From contig JAZARR010000197.1 in the NCBI GenBank assembly GCA_037389465.1, positions 938,501 through 1,002,500 of the forward strand: a stretch of 64,000 bases of DNA, read 5' to 3'. This stretch comes from Baylisascaris procyonis. Lineage: Eukaryota; Nematoda; Chromadorea; Rhabditida; Ascarididae. The notes below the pieces were generated by a model that was not told the origin of the DNA, did not search any database, and saw only the letters and a program-made list of their open reading frames with translations. The position numbers and the translations under genes were made by a program. Shown piece after piece: positions 47,401 through 60,592 of the stretch; the stretch's first letter is position 1, and every line of letters begins with the position of its first letter.

Positions 47401-47690
47401 TCACCTCTGATTAGGAGCGGAGGGTTCAGGGAGGGGGGGGGGGGCGAAGCCCCGCCTGAGCTTAATATTAATACTGAAAGAAAAAAATATATGCTTCATA
47501 GGTTCGTTTCGTCACTTCTTCCTGCGATCAACATAGATTATATTTCTTTCTTCTTCCTGCATTCTTTTATCTTCATTTGCTTGTTACATTCTTCTTTAAT
47601 GATGTCTATTTTTTAGATTCATTTTTCGAAAATTTGTTCAGTTAAAAATTCAAAATATGTGAAAGTTTAATGGAAACGCACTGTATTGGA
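44426..47690. other. Unassigned stretch
   Basis: Several short open frames exist on both strands (for example 45,382-45,684 and 46,392-46,715, plus) and the base composition is slightly richer in GC than the flanks, as expected of an old transposon. No domain could be recognised and no splice chain built. A G tract followed by a GGGGCGAAGCCCC hairpin lies at 47,433-47,452. Confidence 0.4.
47433..47444. repeat. Poly-G tract (12 G) with adjoining GC hairpin
   Basis: The run is followed by CGAAGCCCCGCC, so its end can fold as GGGG-CGAA-GCCCC. Confidence 0.9.
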
Positions 47691-47699
47691 GATTTCAGA

Positions 47700-48612
47700 A
47701 TTATTTTCTCCGCAACGGTTAGGTGTACGGAGCAGCGATTTGCTGTTTTCGACAAAACTTTCAAAGTTTTATCAAATGACATATAGATTTATATATTTTG
47801 ACAGAAAAGTTGAAAGCCGAATCAACCGGCGAGAATTTCTGAAATCTCGATTTTTGTAATTTTGGGGGTTCTCGTTCTCGGCCGGTATCTCCTACAGAGA
47901 AGACGGTTTCTTGATTTGTGATCAGCTCGGCAAAACCTCTTGAACGGTTTATGGGTACTACCCTAGGATAAATAGGAGCCGAGAAAAAAATCCCAAAAAT
48001 CGCAATTTTTCAATCGTGAGGGGTAAGTACAGGGAAAATTTGAAAAAAATTTTTTTGTCTCCAATTTCGACGATTTTGGTATCAAGCGACAGATCTTGCT
48101 GAGCTGATCACGGATTTATGCCCCGCTTGCAGTTTTACTTGAAATATGACGAAATTAAATGTACACGAACGTTGCATTTGTATATGAATGCACTGTAATT
48201 TATACTTCCGATTTTTTTTCTCGGCAACGGTGACGCCTGCGGCGTTGCGGATTGTTTCGTTCGATACAACTTTCAAGCCTCTATCCAACGATGTATAGCT
48301 TATAAAATTTCGAGAGAAAAGTTGAAAATCGAATCGACCGGCGAGAATTTCTGAAATCTCGATTTTTGTAGTTTTGGGGATTCTCGTTCTCGGCCGCTAT
48401 TACAAGTGGTGTTGAACCGTCCCTTGATTCGTCATCAGCTCGCCGAAACCTCTCGAATGGTATAAGGGCACCACCCTAGGACAAATAGGAGCCGAGAAAA
48501 AAATCTCAAAAATCGCAATTTTTCAATCGTGAGGGGGTAGTACAGAGAAAATTTGAAAGAATATTTTTTGTCCCCACTTTCGAAGATTTTGGTATCAAAC
48601 GGCAGACTTGAT
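47700..48612. repeat. Two tandem units of a ~512-bp repeat
   Basis: Landmarks recur 512 bp apart: CGGCGAGAATTTCTGAAATC, AGGAGCCGAGAAAAAAATC and AATCGCAATTTTTCAATCGT in unit 1 (about 47,700-48,205) and unit 2 (48,206-48,612). The units differ by scattered substitutions and small indels. They look non-coding, and the origin is unknown. Confidence 0.88.
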
Positions 48613-48782
48613 TACTATTTCATTATTGTTCACTAAATCTTTTATTATTTTCCTATTCTTGTGATTTTTCACTCATTTATCACTATTTTTCTTTCTTATT
48701 TTTTTACTATTTTTACTTGCAGCTGCAATCGGACTAGTATTGAATGTATTACTAAATTACTACATCAGTATTTTATTTGCAG

Positions 48783-48983
48783 TCCAAATCGATGTCCATT
48801 ATAACAGAGAAGTACCACAGCCATTCCAAATGAACAAGGCGGTCATAAAAGAGAGCAAATTTTCATTCATCGAGCGCAAAACTCAAAAAACTAGAATAAG
48901 ATTTACCGTATCCTTCAAGGACTACACAACCCATTGTTGCACGCGCAAAATCGAGCACGTCACTAGTTACTGGCGCGGATCCG
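48783..48983 (+). CDS. Unidentified exon with good splice sites
   Basis: It lies between TATTTGCAG and G|GTAAGC. The 201-bp block is open in one frame and strongly protein-like: QIDVHYNREVPQPFQ, ESKFSFIERKTQKTRIRFTV, then THCCTRKIEHVTSYWRGSG. It is charged, has a beta-strand-like pattern and two adjacent Cys. It lies about 2.2 kb before the third GT92 copy, and could be an early exon of that gene, but no similar block was found near the other two GT92 copies. The family is not recognised. Confidence 0.45.
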
Positions 48984-51232
48984 GTAAGCATTAACTTGAC
49001 GGCTCACCGACAACGTCACGAATTGTTTTGATGAACAGCCTATCCATAAGAGTATCGTTGCGTGTAATGCCACTGAAATATCTTCAATAAAACCTCTGGG
49101 TACAGAAATTACATGTGATTCGATGAACGCTATCAGAGAACAAGTTCGGCTGTGTGTTCCTGCATGACAGCTGGACGATGTCGTAGATAGACAGGAACCA
49201 ACCAATAGAATATATAAAAAAGCTCGATGAAGAAAATCATCGCGCGATCATGTTAATATAATCCTTCGTGATTTTGTTCCTGATAGACTTGGAATGGCAA
49301 ACGCCGATGAAGGAAAAATACGCAAAGTCAAAAAAAACTTAGCGTAAATTTTTATAGAGAGTTAAGATCACCAGATGAACGACCACAAGTAGGAGTCTTC
49401 CTCAAAAGTTTTTCAACTTCACAGGTTAAAAAAACCTACTAGCTGAATAAATGGAATGCAAGACCGCAATCAGGCTCAAATATACAATGCAAACAAGCAA
49501 GCTTTAATTCTTTCGATCGGATAGATCAACGACCGGAATACATGTGAAGTGCAAGGTTGAGGATAGAGTTGTGTGCATCTTTTGCTTATCCCTCTTTTCC
49601 TGGCCTTTGCTTGTACGTCCAAATCCTGTTATCTGTGCTTCGTAGGTAGCTTATTCCACTCGACGATCTCCTCTCAGAATTTGCTTCTAACAACGCTCTA
49701 GACAGTAGTTATGAGAAGCAGCGAGCTTTCCACTCGGCAATCATGCGTTTTTAGTTTTTGAATCAGTGCTGAAAATGGACTTCCTCGATCGCTTCAAAGA
49801 GTGAAAGAAGTGGGCTTGGAGGAGAGAAGAAGGGATTTGAGGCGATCACGCCTGTCTCATTATAAGATGATAGAATGACCGCTCTTAAACATTTTCTAAA
49901 CGTCCTAAAAAATAGCTGTGAAACTGCTCTTGAAACTTCCAGATTTTAAAAAGCTTCCTCCAACCAGCCAATTGTTGAAGAGTTGAAGAAACTCCTAAGT
50001 GTTCTACCTTATGAGCACTACCTTCCTTCTCGCAATACACAAAACGTATTGTAGAGGTCATGCTAAGTAAAACTCACCGATAGACAGAGAAATGTCAGAA
50101 GTTTATGGCCAAGATGTAGGGTACTCGTGACTGTAGATGACATACTAAAGGGGCAAAACCTGCGATCACTAGAAAGCTTTATTCTGTTCACCTGTCAAAA
50201 ACCTCAGGTGAGACAAGAAACAAAGCCAAATGAGCGGTAGATGTGCGCACCTTAATGCACTTTTAAATGCCTTCAATTTCTATCAAGCCGATGAACCAAG
50301 GTGGAAAAAAAACTTAAGGATACTCTCCCTAAAGCGTCCACAATACCTGCCAAATTTGATAATACTTGATTTAATGATTCCCGAGCTGAAACTGTTAAAC
50401 AAGGGGACAGACAATAAGACGAAAGCATAATTACACACGCGTAGATAAATATGACGTCACAACAGCGAGCTTCTGCAGGCCAATTTATAGAAACACGTAA
50501 CAAAAATGGAATGAAAATGGAATGAATAAGTCCACGAACCTTTGCATAAATCCGATTGAAGACTCGAGGCACTAACGGCATTATGGTTAATCTTAATCCT
50601 TCATATCATCAACAACTATCTTTATATTGCAACTTCAATAGCCAACTCTCATATCAAACGTTAAAGCAGCGGTCTCCATTAGACATTCGAACATATGCGC
50701 AAGAGAAAGAAAACTGAACATCACGTCCTCAAGATGAGCTTTTATGCATAGAATCCGGAATGAGCTCCTACCATAATTCAAAAGAAATAAATACCCTACT
50801 CCTCATTTGGTACCGCTCACTTTTGAATATTTAAACAATAGAACACCTAATATACAGCAACAAAAGAAAATCGAACACTGAAAACAGCTGCAACGAATGC
50901 TAAGTAGAAAATTGGTCGGTAGTTCTTACTCCTTTGCACTATTGAAGTTGAAGTGAAGAAATTTGCTGAGTTTGATCATGTGTGCATATAACTTACTGCT
51001 GTTACTACTTATGTCCTTGATTATTTAAAAATCTTTCAGTGCCCTTAGCATTCGCAGTAATTTGACTATACTATTCGAAACGAGGCAGAATTAAATTTAT
51101 TTGAGCGTTATTAGTTGCTTCTATCAGAAATATATACATAAGCATTTACAGCAAAGTTCACGTTGACTGCACTTCCTTAGGCGAATTGCTAGATTCAGCA
51201 TGAAGATATAGCAATGAATTTTTAAGATGTAG
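48984..51232. other. Stretch without supported genes
   Basis: No exon with both splice sites and a convincing frame was found. A short frame at 50,230-50,430 (plus) has no supporting context. Confidence 0.4.
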
Positions 51233-53869
51233 ATAACTGAAGGTGCAGCGAAATTTTGCTTTATTATTCAATCGTCCCCGCAACAATTCGATGCAATGCT
51301 ACGCATCAATGAAAATGGCCATCGTATTAATGTGGAACGTATTCGTTCGGGTGTATTCCCATAAGTAACGAATATTTCTTCTGTTGACGATCCGAATGTT
51401 AACATTAATCGTGGGGAGGTTTTATTGCAGTTTTGTTTATTTCCTTCTCATAAAGACGGTAGAAATGCATAAGGTAGATGGGCATAGTGACGGATAAGAA
51501 CTAGCAGTGGCAATATTTAAATTCGAAATAATACTCATATAGCGACACTGAGGGCAGCACGACAAAAGGCATTGAGTTTGAATGCACCAAATCAACAACA
51601 GCGTTGAGATCGAAAAGATTTAGCCGATACTCGAACAGTGAAAGATAACTGCATCAACGCTAATATCTAGTGGACCATACAGGCTATCGGATACTTGTAT
51701 GAACGCTATGATATATTGGCGTGTTCTAATTTGCAAACAGCAGGCAACAGTTCTTTTGCAATAGAGCAATGAACGGTTATGGCTGTTTGTGGCGAGCGTT
51801 AACTAGCGTTTCTTTGAGAACGACCTTTGCAATGAATAATTATGACACTTCACACTCGTCTCACTCTGCTGAATTTCTAACTGATTGAAAAATTAGCTTG
51901 AAAGGGAAAAAACTTGTTTATAATTGGAAATGACCACAAGACAAATTCGGAGATTTCTCAGTCCTCATTGCCCTCCTGGTCTTCAACGCATTTCCTTCAT
52001 TGAGCCCTTCGCTCCTACCGTGGTGGAACTAAGGTGTGAGCACTTTGCTTTTATGCTAAATCAACAGCTTCAGTATCATCGCTAAGACCATTACTTCTCC
52101 TCTTATTGTTGATTTTCACCATATAACCTTATTTTATCCATCGGATGAAGGTTTCAAACATTGGAGATTAATGCAGGGTGAGGTCACGACGCTAAATGTA
52201 GAGATCGCAGGAAACTTACGGCCAACCAGCTGCGGCCACGCGCTTTCTGGGCACATTTTGGTGTTGTGACAGAGTACGATAAGATTGGCACATGTATGTG
52301 GAGAGAATACGACCTTTAGACAAAAATAAATGAACAAACCGTGAACACTTTAAAGCCTTTGTAAGTAAATATACACCTATGAGTTCAATCGCTTATAGCT
52401 TTTTGTTCTTAAAAGATCGATGCTTCAGTCGGTTCTCGCCACAAACGATTGTTTGCTTCGTGCTCGAGGTCAAGCCACCTATGTGGCCACTGTGGATTTA
52501 GATGAAGTGTTCGTTATTCGAAAAACTGGACCATACTGCAGACAATTGACTTATTATTTGTAAATGCACCGAATGCTGAAACAGTAATTTTTAGAAGCGC
52601 TTATGCCACTTTCCATGTAAGTTTTAATTGTATTTGAGATTTTTTTCGTTACTACTGCGACATTTGTTCTTTTTATCGTTATGGCGCAGTATTTTCCTTT
52701 TAAGTTAAACGGACCTTTTAATGCTATTGTAAGCGACTACAACACTCTATACGGTGGACTGCATCGTTCTGAACATAGAAAATTCCTGCTGTTCAAGTTT
52801 TATCACTTCTGTCGGATTTGTCGTAGTGACTTTCCTCAGTCGCGTGCAGGTCCACTCTTCTCCATCCACCCATCCATTCCGTTATCAGGCGTGCTACAGC
52901 CATTGATCAACGGTGACCGTTAAGAAGATTCAAATGCTTTTCGCGATTCATTGAGAATAATTCGAAGTGAAAAAATTTTTTTCACCCTTAGGGAGAAACC
53001 TCATCGAGTCGAGAAGCAGAGTGGTGGCCGTCTCGATGAGGAAGCCAGGGAGCAAATTCTCGGAAAAAAGATGCCTAATCAGAAACCACATGGCTGGAGG
53101 AAGGGATGTTGGAGAAGGAGAAAACGGCAAAGAAGTCAAATTGCTTTTCCCTCGGATATCGAAGGATGGCATAGCAATCGGACACGATCAAGTTTTAGAC
53201 CTTAAGCAAGTCTGGTATGAGATTCTGAAGATCCTGAGTAAATTTCAAACCAGGCATTAATCATCCAAATCCTTAAACAAGCGGTATACGTAGAGAATAC
53301 TAAACAATTTCCAATAACAATAAAAGATGTGAAATTAGAAAAGGTATTCATATGTGCGCTCCACTATGTTACGAATCTTCTCACGTTGAACGATGATTCT
53401 ATGGTTCGCTTAAGATGGAATTGATTTTCCATACTCGAAGAATGTTTAGAATGAGTGGAAAAATGCAACACATCGAATGCAAAACTCGATTTCAATATAC
53501 ATCTCAAAGTAATGCTCGAGAGTGTCGTCTGAAATGTTGGACAAATGAGCAAGGCAAGATTGCCCCTTTACTCTAATGGTTGAATGATTTTATACAGAAA
53601 TTCATGCAAACGATCAAAAATATTGAGACGGAATGTTATAGGTTAGTCACATACAGCACTTTCTGCAATCTTCGCATATCTTCATAACGTTGAATGCATT
53701 AAAATAATTTTGCAATTTCTTTGTCAATATTCATATTGTCGCGATTTCAGGTGATTCTTCGACCGGAAATGATCAAAGTTGCCGAAGTACATTATGTAAA
53801 GGCAATGGAGAAACCGGAAGTGTCGTCAATTGCTTCCGATCCTGAGATTGGCAAAATATATCACTTGAG
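51233..53869 (+). pseudogene. Third GT92 glycosyltransferase copy, dead
   Basis: Three GT92 exons are recognisable in the expected order. 51,233-51,418 matches the left exon 7,880-8,071 (GAAKFCFIIQS, FDAMLRI, NVERI) but has an in-frame TAA after SGVFP. About 52,416-52,616 carries NDCLLRARGQATYVATVDLD, including an intact DLDE acidic motif, then a stop at TYYL and a frame change before the conserved IFRSAYATFH ending at a good donor. 53,751-53,869 has a clean TTTCAG acceptor and RPEMIKVAEVHYV, but its donor position reads GA instead of GT. No signal anchor or C-terminal exons were found. It ends only about 60 bp before the start of the 6-kb direct duplication (53,931), so the duplication may have removed the rest. 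It is diverged from both palindrome copies. Confidence 0.82.
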
Positions 53870-56427
53870 GAAGTCGAATGCGCCTCTTTTATGCGTGTTT
53901 TTCCTGCATGGTGATGCATGTTTTTATGCATGGTGATTCAATGGACCCCGCGGTGTTATTTTTTGACTCAAAACAAAGTTTTTGCGGGATCGGTTATCAA
54001 AAAAATAGAGAAACCACTTCCAATATCAGTGAAGCGCCACATAAACGTGAGGTCTAATGTGCTTTATATGGGTGTTGTGAAGCGTAAAAACGATATCACG
54101 GTTATTTCGATCTGATATGGTATCAGCAGATACGGTACCACAATTCGCAAGATTGCCCGACGGAAGCACCGAATACCCCTGAGCCGTTTCATAGTAGCCC
54201 GTCTTAGATAGCAGAGTTCGTAAATATTTTAAAAAACTGTCCAGGACGTGTGAGTGAAAGGCTTTCTCAAGAATTCTGCTTCTTAGTGACTTCGAAGCAT
54301 CTAGATGGGTTCACTACTTCTATAATGCCCATGGAGCACAAGAAATCAAAATTTCGGTGAACACCTAGGATCAGATATTTGCAGTTTGCCGTTGACAGTT
54401 CTAGCATTCGTTGTCAGTCATTACTATACACGGCGTTGAACTCAAACTACGTATTTCAGTGAATATTGTAGAAATCTCAGCGTGCATACACTTCACATAT
54501 ATAAAGCATATTATTTCCCTACTGCATGGGCGAAAAGAAGGATGATGATTGCGGTTTTATTCTCGGAGCGATGCACCGCAAATAATGATTCTCAGCGAGC
54601 GGATATAAAACCTAGGAGGACTAGTGGAACATCCTTCTCTGAGGTATCGATCAAGTCTACGAAGACGAAAAGCATAACGACAGCAGAAAACTGTAATGCG
54701 AATGAAATGATACATGGCACAACATGTGCGCCATTTTTTTTTTACACGAACAATCAGCTTACGAAAGAGGTTGGCCACAAAGCAAAGTGTTGCAATCGAA
54801 ATGCCTCCTTCCCTGCACGTAATGTGTCACTTCACACTGACAGGAGTCACCGTGATATCCTGTGACTCTATGGATGCGCGGTGTATTAACGAATCGGGTT
54901 CAATAAATAAATATGGAAAAAATTCAAGCAAATAATCAAACCTCGCAACACACTTTTCTTCAACCTTCAGAATATCGTCTAAAGAAATGTTGCTAATTTC
55001 ACCACACTCTCGGAACAAAAATATTCCTCCTTTCCCTACATCCGAATGCAGACAAAAGCTCGATCGAAATGAAACTATGAATGCAATAACTCTGATCACC
55101 CCGTCTGAGCAACAACCTCCGCACATATAACTAATTCCACCTCCAAATAAAAGTGATCATACTTGAGTTATAAGTCTAGGAGCACTCTTCATAAATGAAA
55201 TTGGCAGTCGGAGGGCTAACGCTACTTTTTCCAAGTATGCAATTCATAATTCCATGCACTTCGTCCATCAAAATGTCTGATGAGACACATCGTGGAAAAA
55301 TTCATCGATAAATTCGTCCAAGTGGTCGCGAAGAAGAGGAGTTTCCTCATTGCTTGATCCTTCCATTCCTTTGCTGAACAAAACAATTCTTTTTTATTTT
55401 TATTTATTAGCAAATGATTAATAATAACACAGCATAATGGCAAAGCACCTCGAATAGGGACGGACAGAGGTAAGGGGTAGTCAAAAGTAGCGAACAATCG
55501 CACAATGTAACTTTGAATCAAGCAATAATCCAGTTTAAGAGTGCAATCTCATACTCTAGCAACACCACGTTTGTGCTCGCTGTAAAATGTGTAGCACTGA
55601 GATCATCTGCACTCCAATGCGTACATAAGCCGTAGCTAACCCCTTCCTATATAATATTCAAATGGCACGTCCGATCCCTCTCATAGGTGAACTCAGGAAT
55701 CAAAAAATAAAAATATGAAATAAAAATCAAACAATACCCTGATAAAGCATGCGATTGCACTAAAAACAGAGAAAACGACCACGTAGAGGAAAATGAAACA
55801 TGATATTGATACAATTCAAGAACGAGAGCTTTTTTCAAGATTTCAAATAAAAAGTAGTGGTACTTTCTCTTAGCGGCTTAAGAAAAAGCGACATCGGAAA
55901 TCAGCCATATCCATTCACTTCTTTAGATCAGTGACATGTCTTTAGTGCAACGCTCTCTCTTTACAATAAAAATTATGAATACAAAACACGGTAAATTTGA
56001 ACACACAAAGCAAATGAAACAAAAAAGAAAGGAAAGTGAAATATAACTGAACATATGACAATAAAAGCACATGAAAAGGCGACAATATTACATATGTTAG
56101 CAAAACGGCATCAAACTCACAATGAAACATTCTGAAGTCATATTGCAACAGCATCAAGCGACGACTATTGCTAGTAAACCCACATCAGGCACCGGGTTGT
56201 AAATGGCCACAGTACAGAACAATGCTTTCCAACGACACCCCTCACTTGATAGGGCTTAACTGTAGCCGAAATGTGATGCCCGATCAAGCAGTAGGAAGTT
56301 TGAGGGTTACAAACCAAAAGTGGAATCGTCAAAACACCACTGGGCTTCTCGAAATATCACCGAAAAGTACCCGAATGGGAATCAACATCAACTAACCGAA
56401 ACTGTCATACATGGAAGAGAGGGAAAA

Positions 56428-56487
56428 GACGCAGAGTCAGCACTCACAGAGATGCAAGAGACGCAGAGTCACCAATCACAGAGATGG
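56428..56487. repeat. 31-bp minisatellite, two units (copy B)
   Basis: The two units correspond to the first two of copy A (GACGCAGAGTCAGCACTCAC, GACGCAGAGTCACCAATCAC) and are followed directly by the shared flank GGTAATCGATATATGCACAT. Confidence 0.9.
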
Positions 56488-59467
56488 TAATCGATATATG
56501 CACATAGCCACACAGCCAGTAGCGGCCTGTCAAAGATCGCCAAGCCAGCATCACTTTCAGCCGATTGGGTGACCATCGATGTAATGCTACCGTACCTATA
56601 TGCCCCGCCCCTAGATCAGAGCTAATGTGACAACGTCCGCACTACGCCAAAAAGTTACTTTTTTTGCAATAGGACTATCAAGAAAGAAAGGCAAAACCAA
56701 AAAGTTCCCAATCAACCAAATATCCTTTCGTAACGTTCGTCTGTCACAAGATCATTTCAAAGGATTCTGCAGCCACAAGGCCATTTATTAACGTCCGCCA
56801 TATTCCACCATCAATAATTACTGCTTCGTGGAAAGTTATCAATAAAGGGACCACTTCATGAATTCGCAAATGTAAGTCTTGTCAACACAAACGTGCAGAC
56901 TATAGGACGGGTCTAGTCAAAAGCCGCTTAACGAAAGAACCCGAAGTGAAATCGAAAGGGTCATTGGAATGTTGCGAGCGCAAGGATGGCCATAGTGTGG
57001 ATTCAGAGCGCATAGTGTGGATCACCAGCAGATCACCAAAGGGCCCTTTTGAACTTCACTGCAGCTCTTAGCAATTTTTCAAGTGCAAAGGTAAACATTC
57101 GAGCATGCTGAGTACGCATTGAATATAGAATGCGCTGATGCTGCGCGCGCTTCTACAATGCCAAAAACATTGCCCACTTGCACGAGGCGCTTCATGTGGT
57201 TTTGAATTTAAAAAAAGCAAAAAAAAAAAGAAATTTGTGGTCAGCTGCCACTCTCTTCCCAAAATATTCATCTAAGCAGCAAGCTTGCTTCTCTTATGTA
57301 ATAGGGATTAGGTAACAAAGATGCTTCAACCACGAACCGAGTTCCCAATATGGCATCACAATGAAAATATTCACTTGTCCCGCACTAATGAATTCCATCA
57401 CCGAATAAAAACAGAACAAATTCTTTTGAGTAAGATATAAGCTTATTTTTATCGGCAGTGCACTTGGACTATGAAATCTGCAATACACAAATTGCATAGA
57501 TTTACGTAGTTTGTCTACTAGTAATTCAAACAAGCACCATAAATACCCACTAATCGAGAAGAATCGTAATAACTTTGGGAATTCCGTGTAGGGGTAAGCA
57601 TGCAATCGTTTTAGCGGCAAATGGTACTTCATGTGATTCTTACAATGCTTAATGACGTTCTACAGAATAAAATGAATAAACGTGCATTGGGAGAGTTATA
57701 ACTAACTGACAGCTTCTTTTTCTTTCTATGTACCCATTAAGAAATAGAAATCCCTCATTTCTACGGTCACTTCAAATCTGATCTGTAGACAGCGGGCAAA
57801 TGAAACAAACCTGACAGGCGTATGAAACCTCTGATGAGACGAATTGCCTGTAATTCTCGCACCATTTTGCCAACTATCTTTATTTGGTTGCCACTTAATG
57901 TCACTTATAAGCTTCGGCGATGCCATGGAACCACTGAATGCCTTTGCTAAATCAAAAGATTAGAGCGAAATGAAACGAACAGGCAGTGAATGTTGAAAGC
58001 AAGAAATGAACAAACGAGCGCATTCAAACAAAAAAGAATACGACAAAAGAATAAAAATGGGACAATGGGGGTGGATGAAACCTGAAATATGATTATAACG
58101 TCATCCTGAAAACAAAATATTGCACTATGCTTAATATAGAAGAGAATCAGATTTAATACGATTCAAACCTGTGCTGTTTTTCGTTATCGGTAGGAATGCT
58201 GATGAGAACTTCGCCTCGGTGTGTAATGAGGGATCCTGTAACTAATACAACTGGCAATATAATTGAACGAAGAAAATAAACATCGAATGTCAAGAACTGA
58301 TACGCGGGGAAGAGAAAACGCGTAGGCCTGTGTTTCGGAGCTGACGAAAGCAGTACAATGTGAGCATGACGCTTACGTAAGAAAAAATATTGAACATTTC
58401 TTGAAAGTAAGCTAAAATTTGAAAAAAAAATTGCACAAGGCTGTTTCTCATAGACGTAATTCGAATGCTACTCGTCGATAACCGACGATGGCAAGGACGA
58501 TGGCAAGTGAAAACATATTCAGAGCTGATAAGTACGACTCACATGCAAATAAATATGCGATGAACAAATTTCCACTCTATAAGTTCGGATTAGCGCACGA
58601 ACAAACGCGAATTTATCACCTTCGATGAGCCCCCTTTCCCTTCACCCATTCTTTTTATTTCATCTTCTCATTTGAGGATGTGTTAAACCCGATCAAATGC
58701 AATCACGGTCCCAATTCTATATTGTGATTTTGACGGGACTGGGACATTAGTGAAACACTATTTGTAAGGAGGACGTTGAATAAAACATAGGCAATAATAA
58801 AAGATGAAAATCGCGAACAGATGAGAACGGCATATTCTACAGCGTGAAATATCACAAGCGCAAACAAACGCACCCAATCGATTGTGGAGGCATGAGGCAG
58901 CGAGATCAAATACGTTCTTTCATTTAGAAGCATCTTCACTGAAACGGTCGTGATTGTTTATCTCTGTGACTGCTGCACTTATTAACGAGAAAGCAGTAAT
59001 GATCAACGGCTTGAAGCGCGTCGCACGTCGGTATTACAAACGTCGCAACGCGACGATACAAGTCAACGCTTAAAGTAGAAGGGTTGCGTGCTAGTGCGAG
59101 CACAAATGACAGTGGACATGATCTCCTTTAATCTTCACTGCGCACGCCGCTTACCAAGCTATGTTGGGACTATACTTATCGCGTTGCGTTTCTCTGCCTC
59201 CTAATAATAACCACTGATTTTTTCTTAAAGTTTTCCGTAGAACTGCAATATATACATAATTTCGGTGTTGCATGTTGTGGACTTGATGTGAATGCTAATA
59301 GTTGACGAGATTGCTACAGTTAGGAATGTTAAATTTTGATTTGATGATTTCAGTGGAGGGTGAAATGCTTCAAAAAGAAATATCTAAAATAACAGTAATA
59401 TACCCATGCTGTCATGCTCAGTTAATGGTCGTTCATATCGCTTTCGAAATCGGAAATATTCAGTGCA

Positions 59468-59998
59468 TTGAGCTCAGTGCCATCTGCATATGTATAGAAC
59501 AGGCTTCTTTATTGCTTAGGAATAAATGGTTTTTTATTTCCATAGCGAACTATCTCACATTTGCGACTTCCTATTTTTGAAGAAGTGCACCCTTTTGCAA
59601 ATTGTGTCCAAATAAAATGCCGATTATCCTAATTAATCCAAACCTTGAGCTCAGTACCATCTGCATATGAATAGAAGAGTCTTCTTTATTGCTTTGGAGC
59701 AAGTGGTTTTTTATTTCCACGGCGAACTATCTCACATTTGCGACTTCCTATTTTTGAAGGAGTGCAACCCTTTGCAAATTGTGTCCAAGTAAAATGCCGA
59801 TTATCCTAATTAATCCAAACATTGAGCTCAGTACCATCTGCATATGAATAGAAGAGTCTTCTTTATTGCTTAGGAATAAATGGTTTTTTATTTCCACAGC
59901 GAACTATCTCACATTTGCGACTTCCTATTTTTGAAGGAGTGCAACCTTTTGCAAATTGTGTCCAAGTGAAATGCCCATTGTCTAACTGAATTCAATCC
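59468..59998. repeat. 177-bp tandem repeat, three units
   Basis: Units start at about 59,468, 59,645 and 59,822 with TTGAGCTCAGTACCATCTGC and end near TTATCCTAATTAATCCAAAC. The equivalent place in copy A (34,408-34,585) has a single unit, so the array grew after duplication, or one copy contracted. Confidence 0.92.
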
Positions 59999-60592
59999 AC
60001 TGGCACGTGCTTTTAAATAGACAATAAAAATTAATAATCTATCATTGATAAAATAACTTAGTAATAGACAAATGCGATCGGAATGCAGTGAATAATAGAT
60101 TATTCGAGAGTAAATGTTTGATCAATTGATGGAATCGAATTGTGTTGGCAAAATCGATATGGAGTTCGTGACGCGAGTGGCATCAAAGAATTTCTCCTAA
60201 ACGCAATCACGATAAAATCCATGTACCTCGAACGACTCCCACGGTCTATTTGAATAAATTCCCTGTTTAAACTTCGGCAAGGAAGCATCTTCGTTGTGAG
60301 CTGTGCAATTAAAAAATTACTTTCAAGTCCCTGCAAAATTTCATATTGTTGTTGCGTGTTGGCATAACCTCATGAACAAAACCTCTGCCTCAACAAATCC
60401 TCCTCTCGAGAAATTTGGAAAACTAGCGACAAAGGACTTATGCAGTTACTGTGTTGATCATATTCTATTATATGCGCTTGACTATTCCATGCCCTTTAGT
60501 CAAAGGACAACACTTTTGAATCACTCGCGATATGCGCACGATGTGCGAAAAGGACTGAACGAATTAAAACCGTCTAAAGGTTGCATTTGCAG

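Larger units (their letters stand above)
53931..60073. repeat. Direct segmental duplication, copy B
   Basis: Partner of 27,816-34,655. It starts at GTGATTCAATGGACCCCGCG and ends at AACTTAGTAATAGACAAATG. Open frames shared with copy A are generally more broken here. It contains two extra 177-bp units (59,468-59,998), and only two minisatellite units at 56,428. No gene could be supported within it. Confidence 0.92.

Noticed and set aside
52951..53260. Overlapping basic open frames between dead GT92 exons
   Set aside because: Three frames are open simultaneously because of composition; no family, no splice sites.
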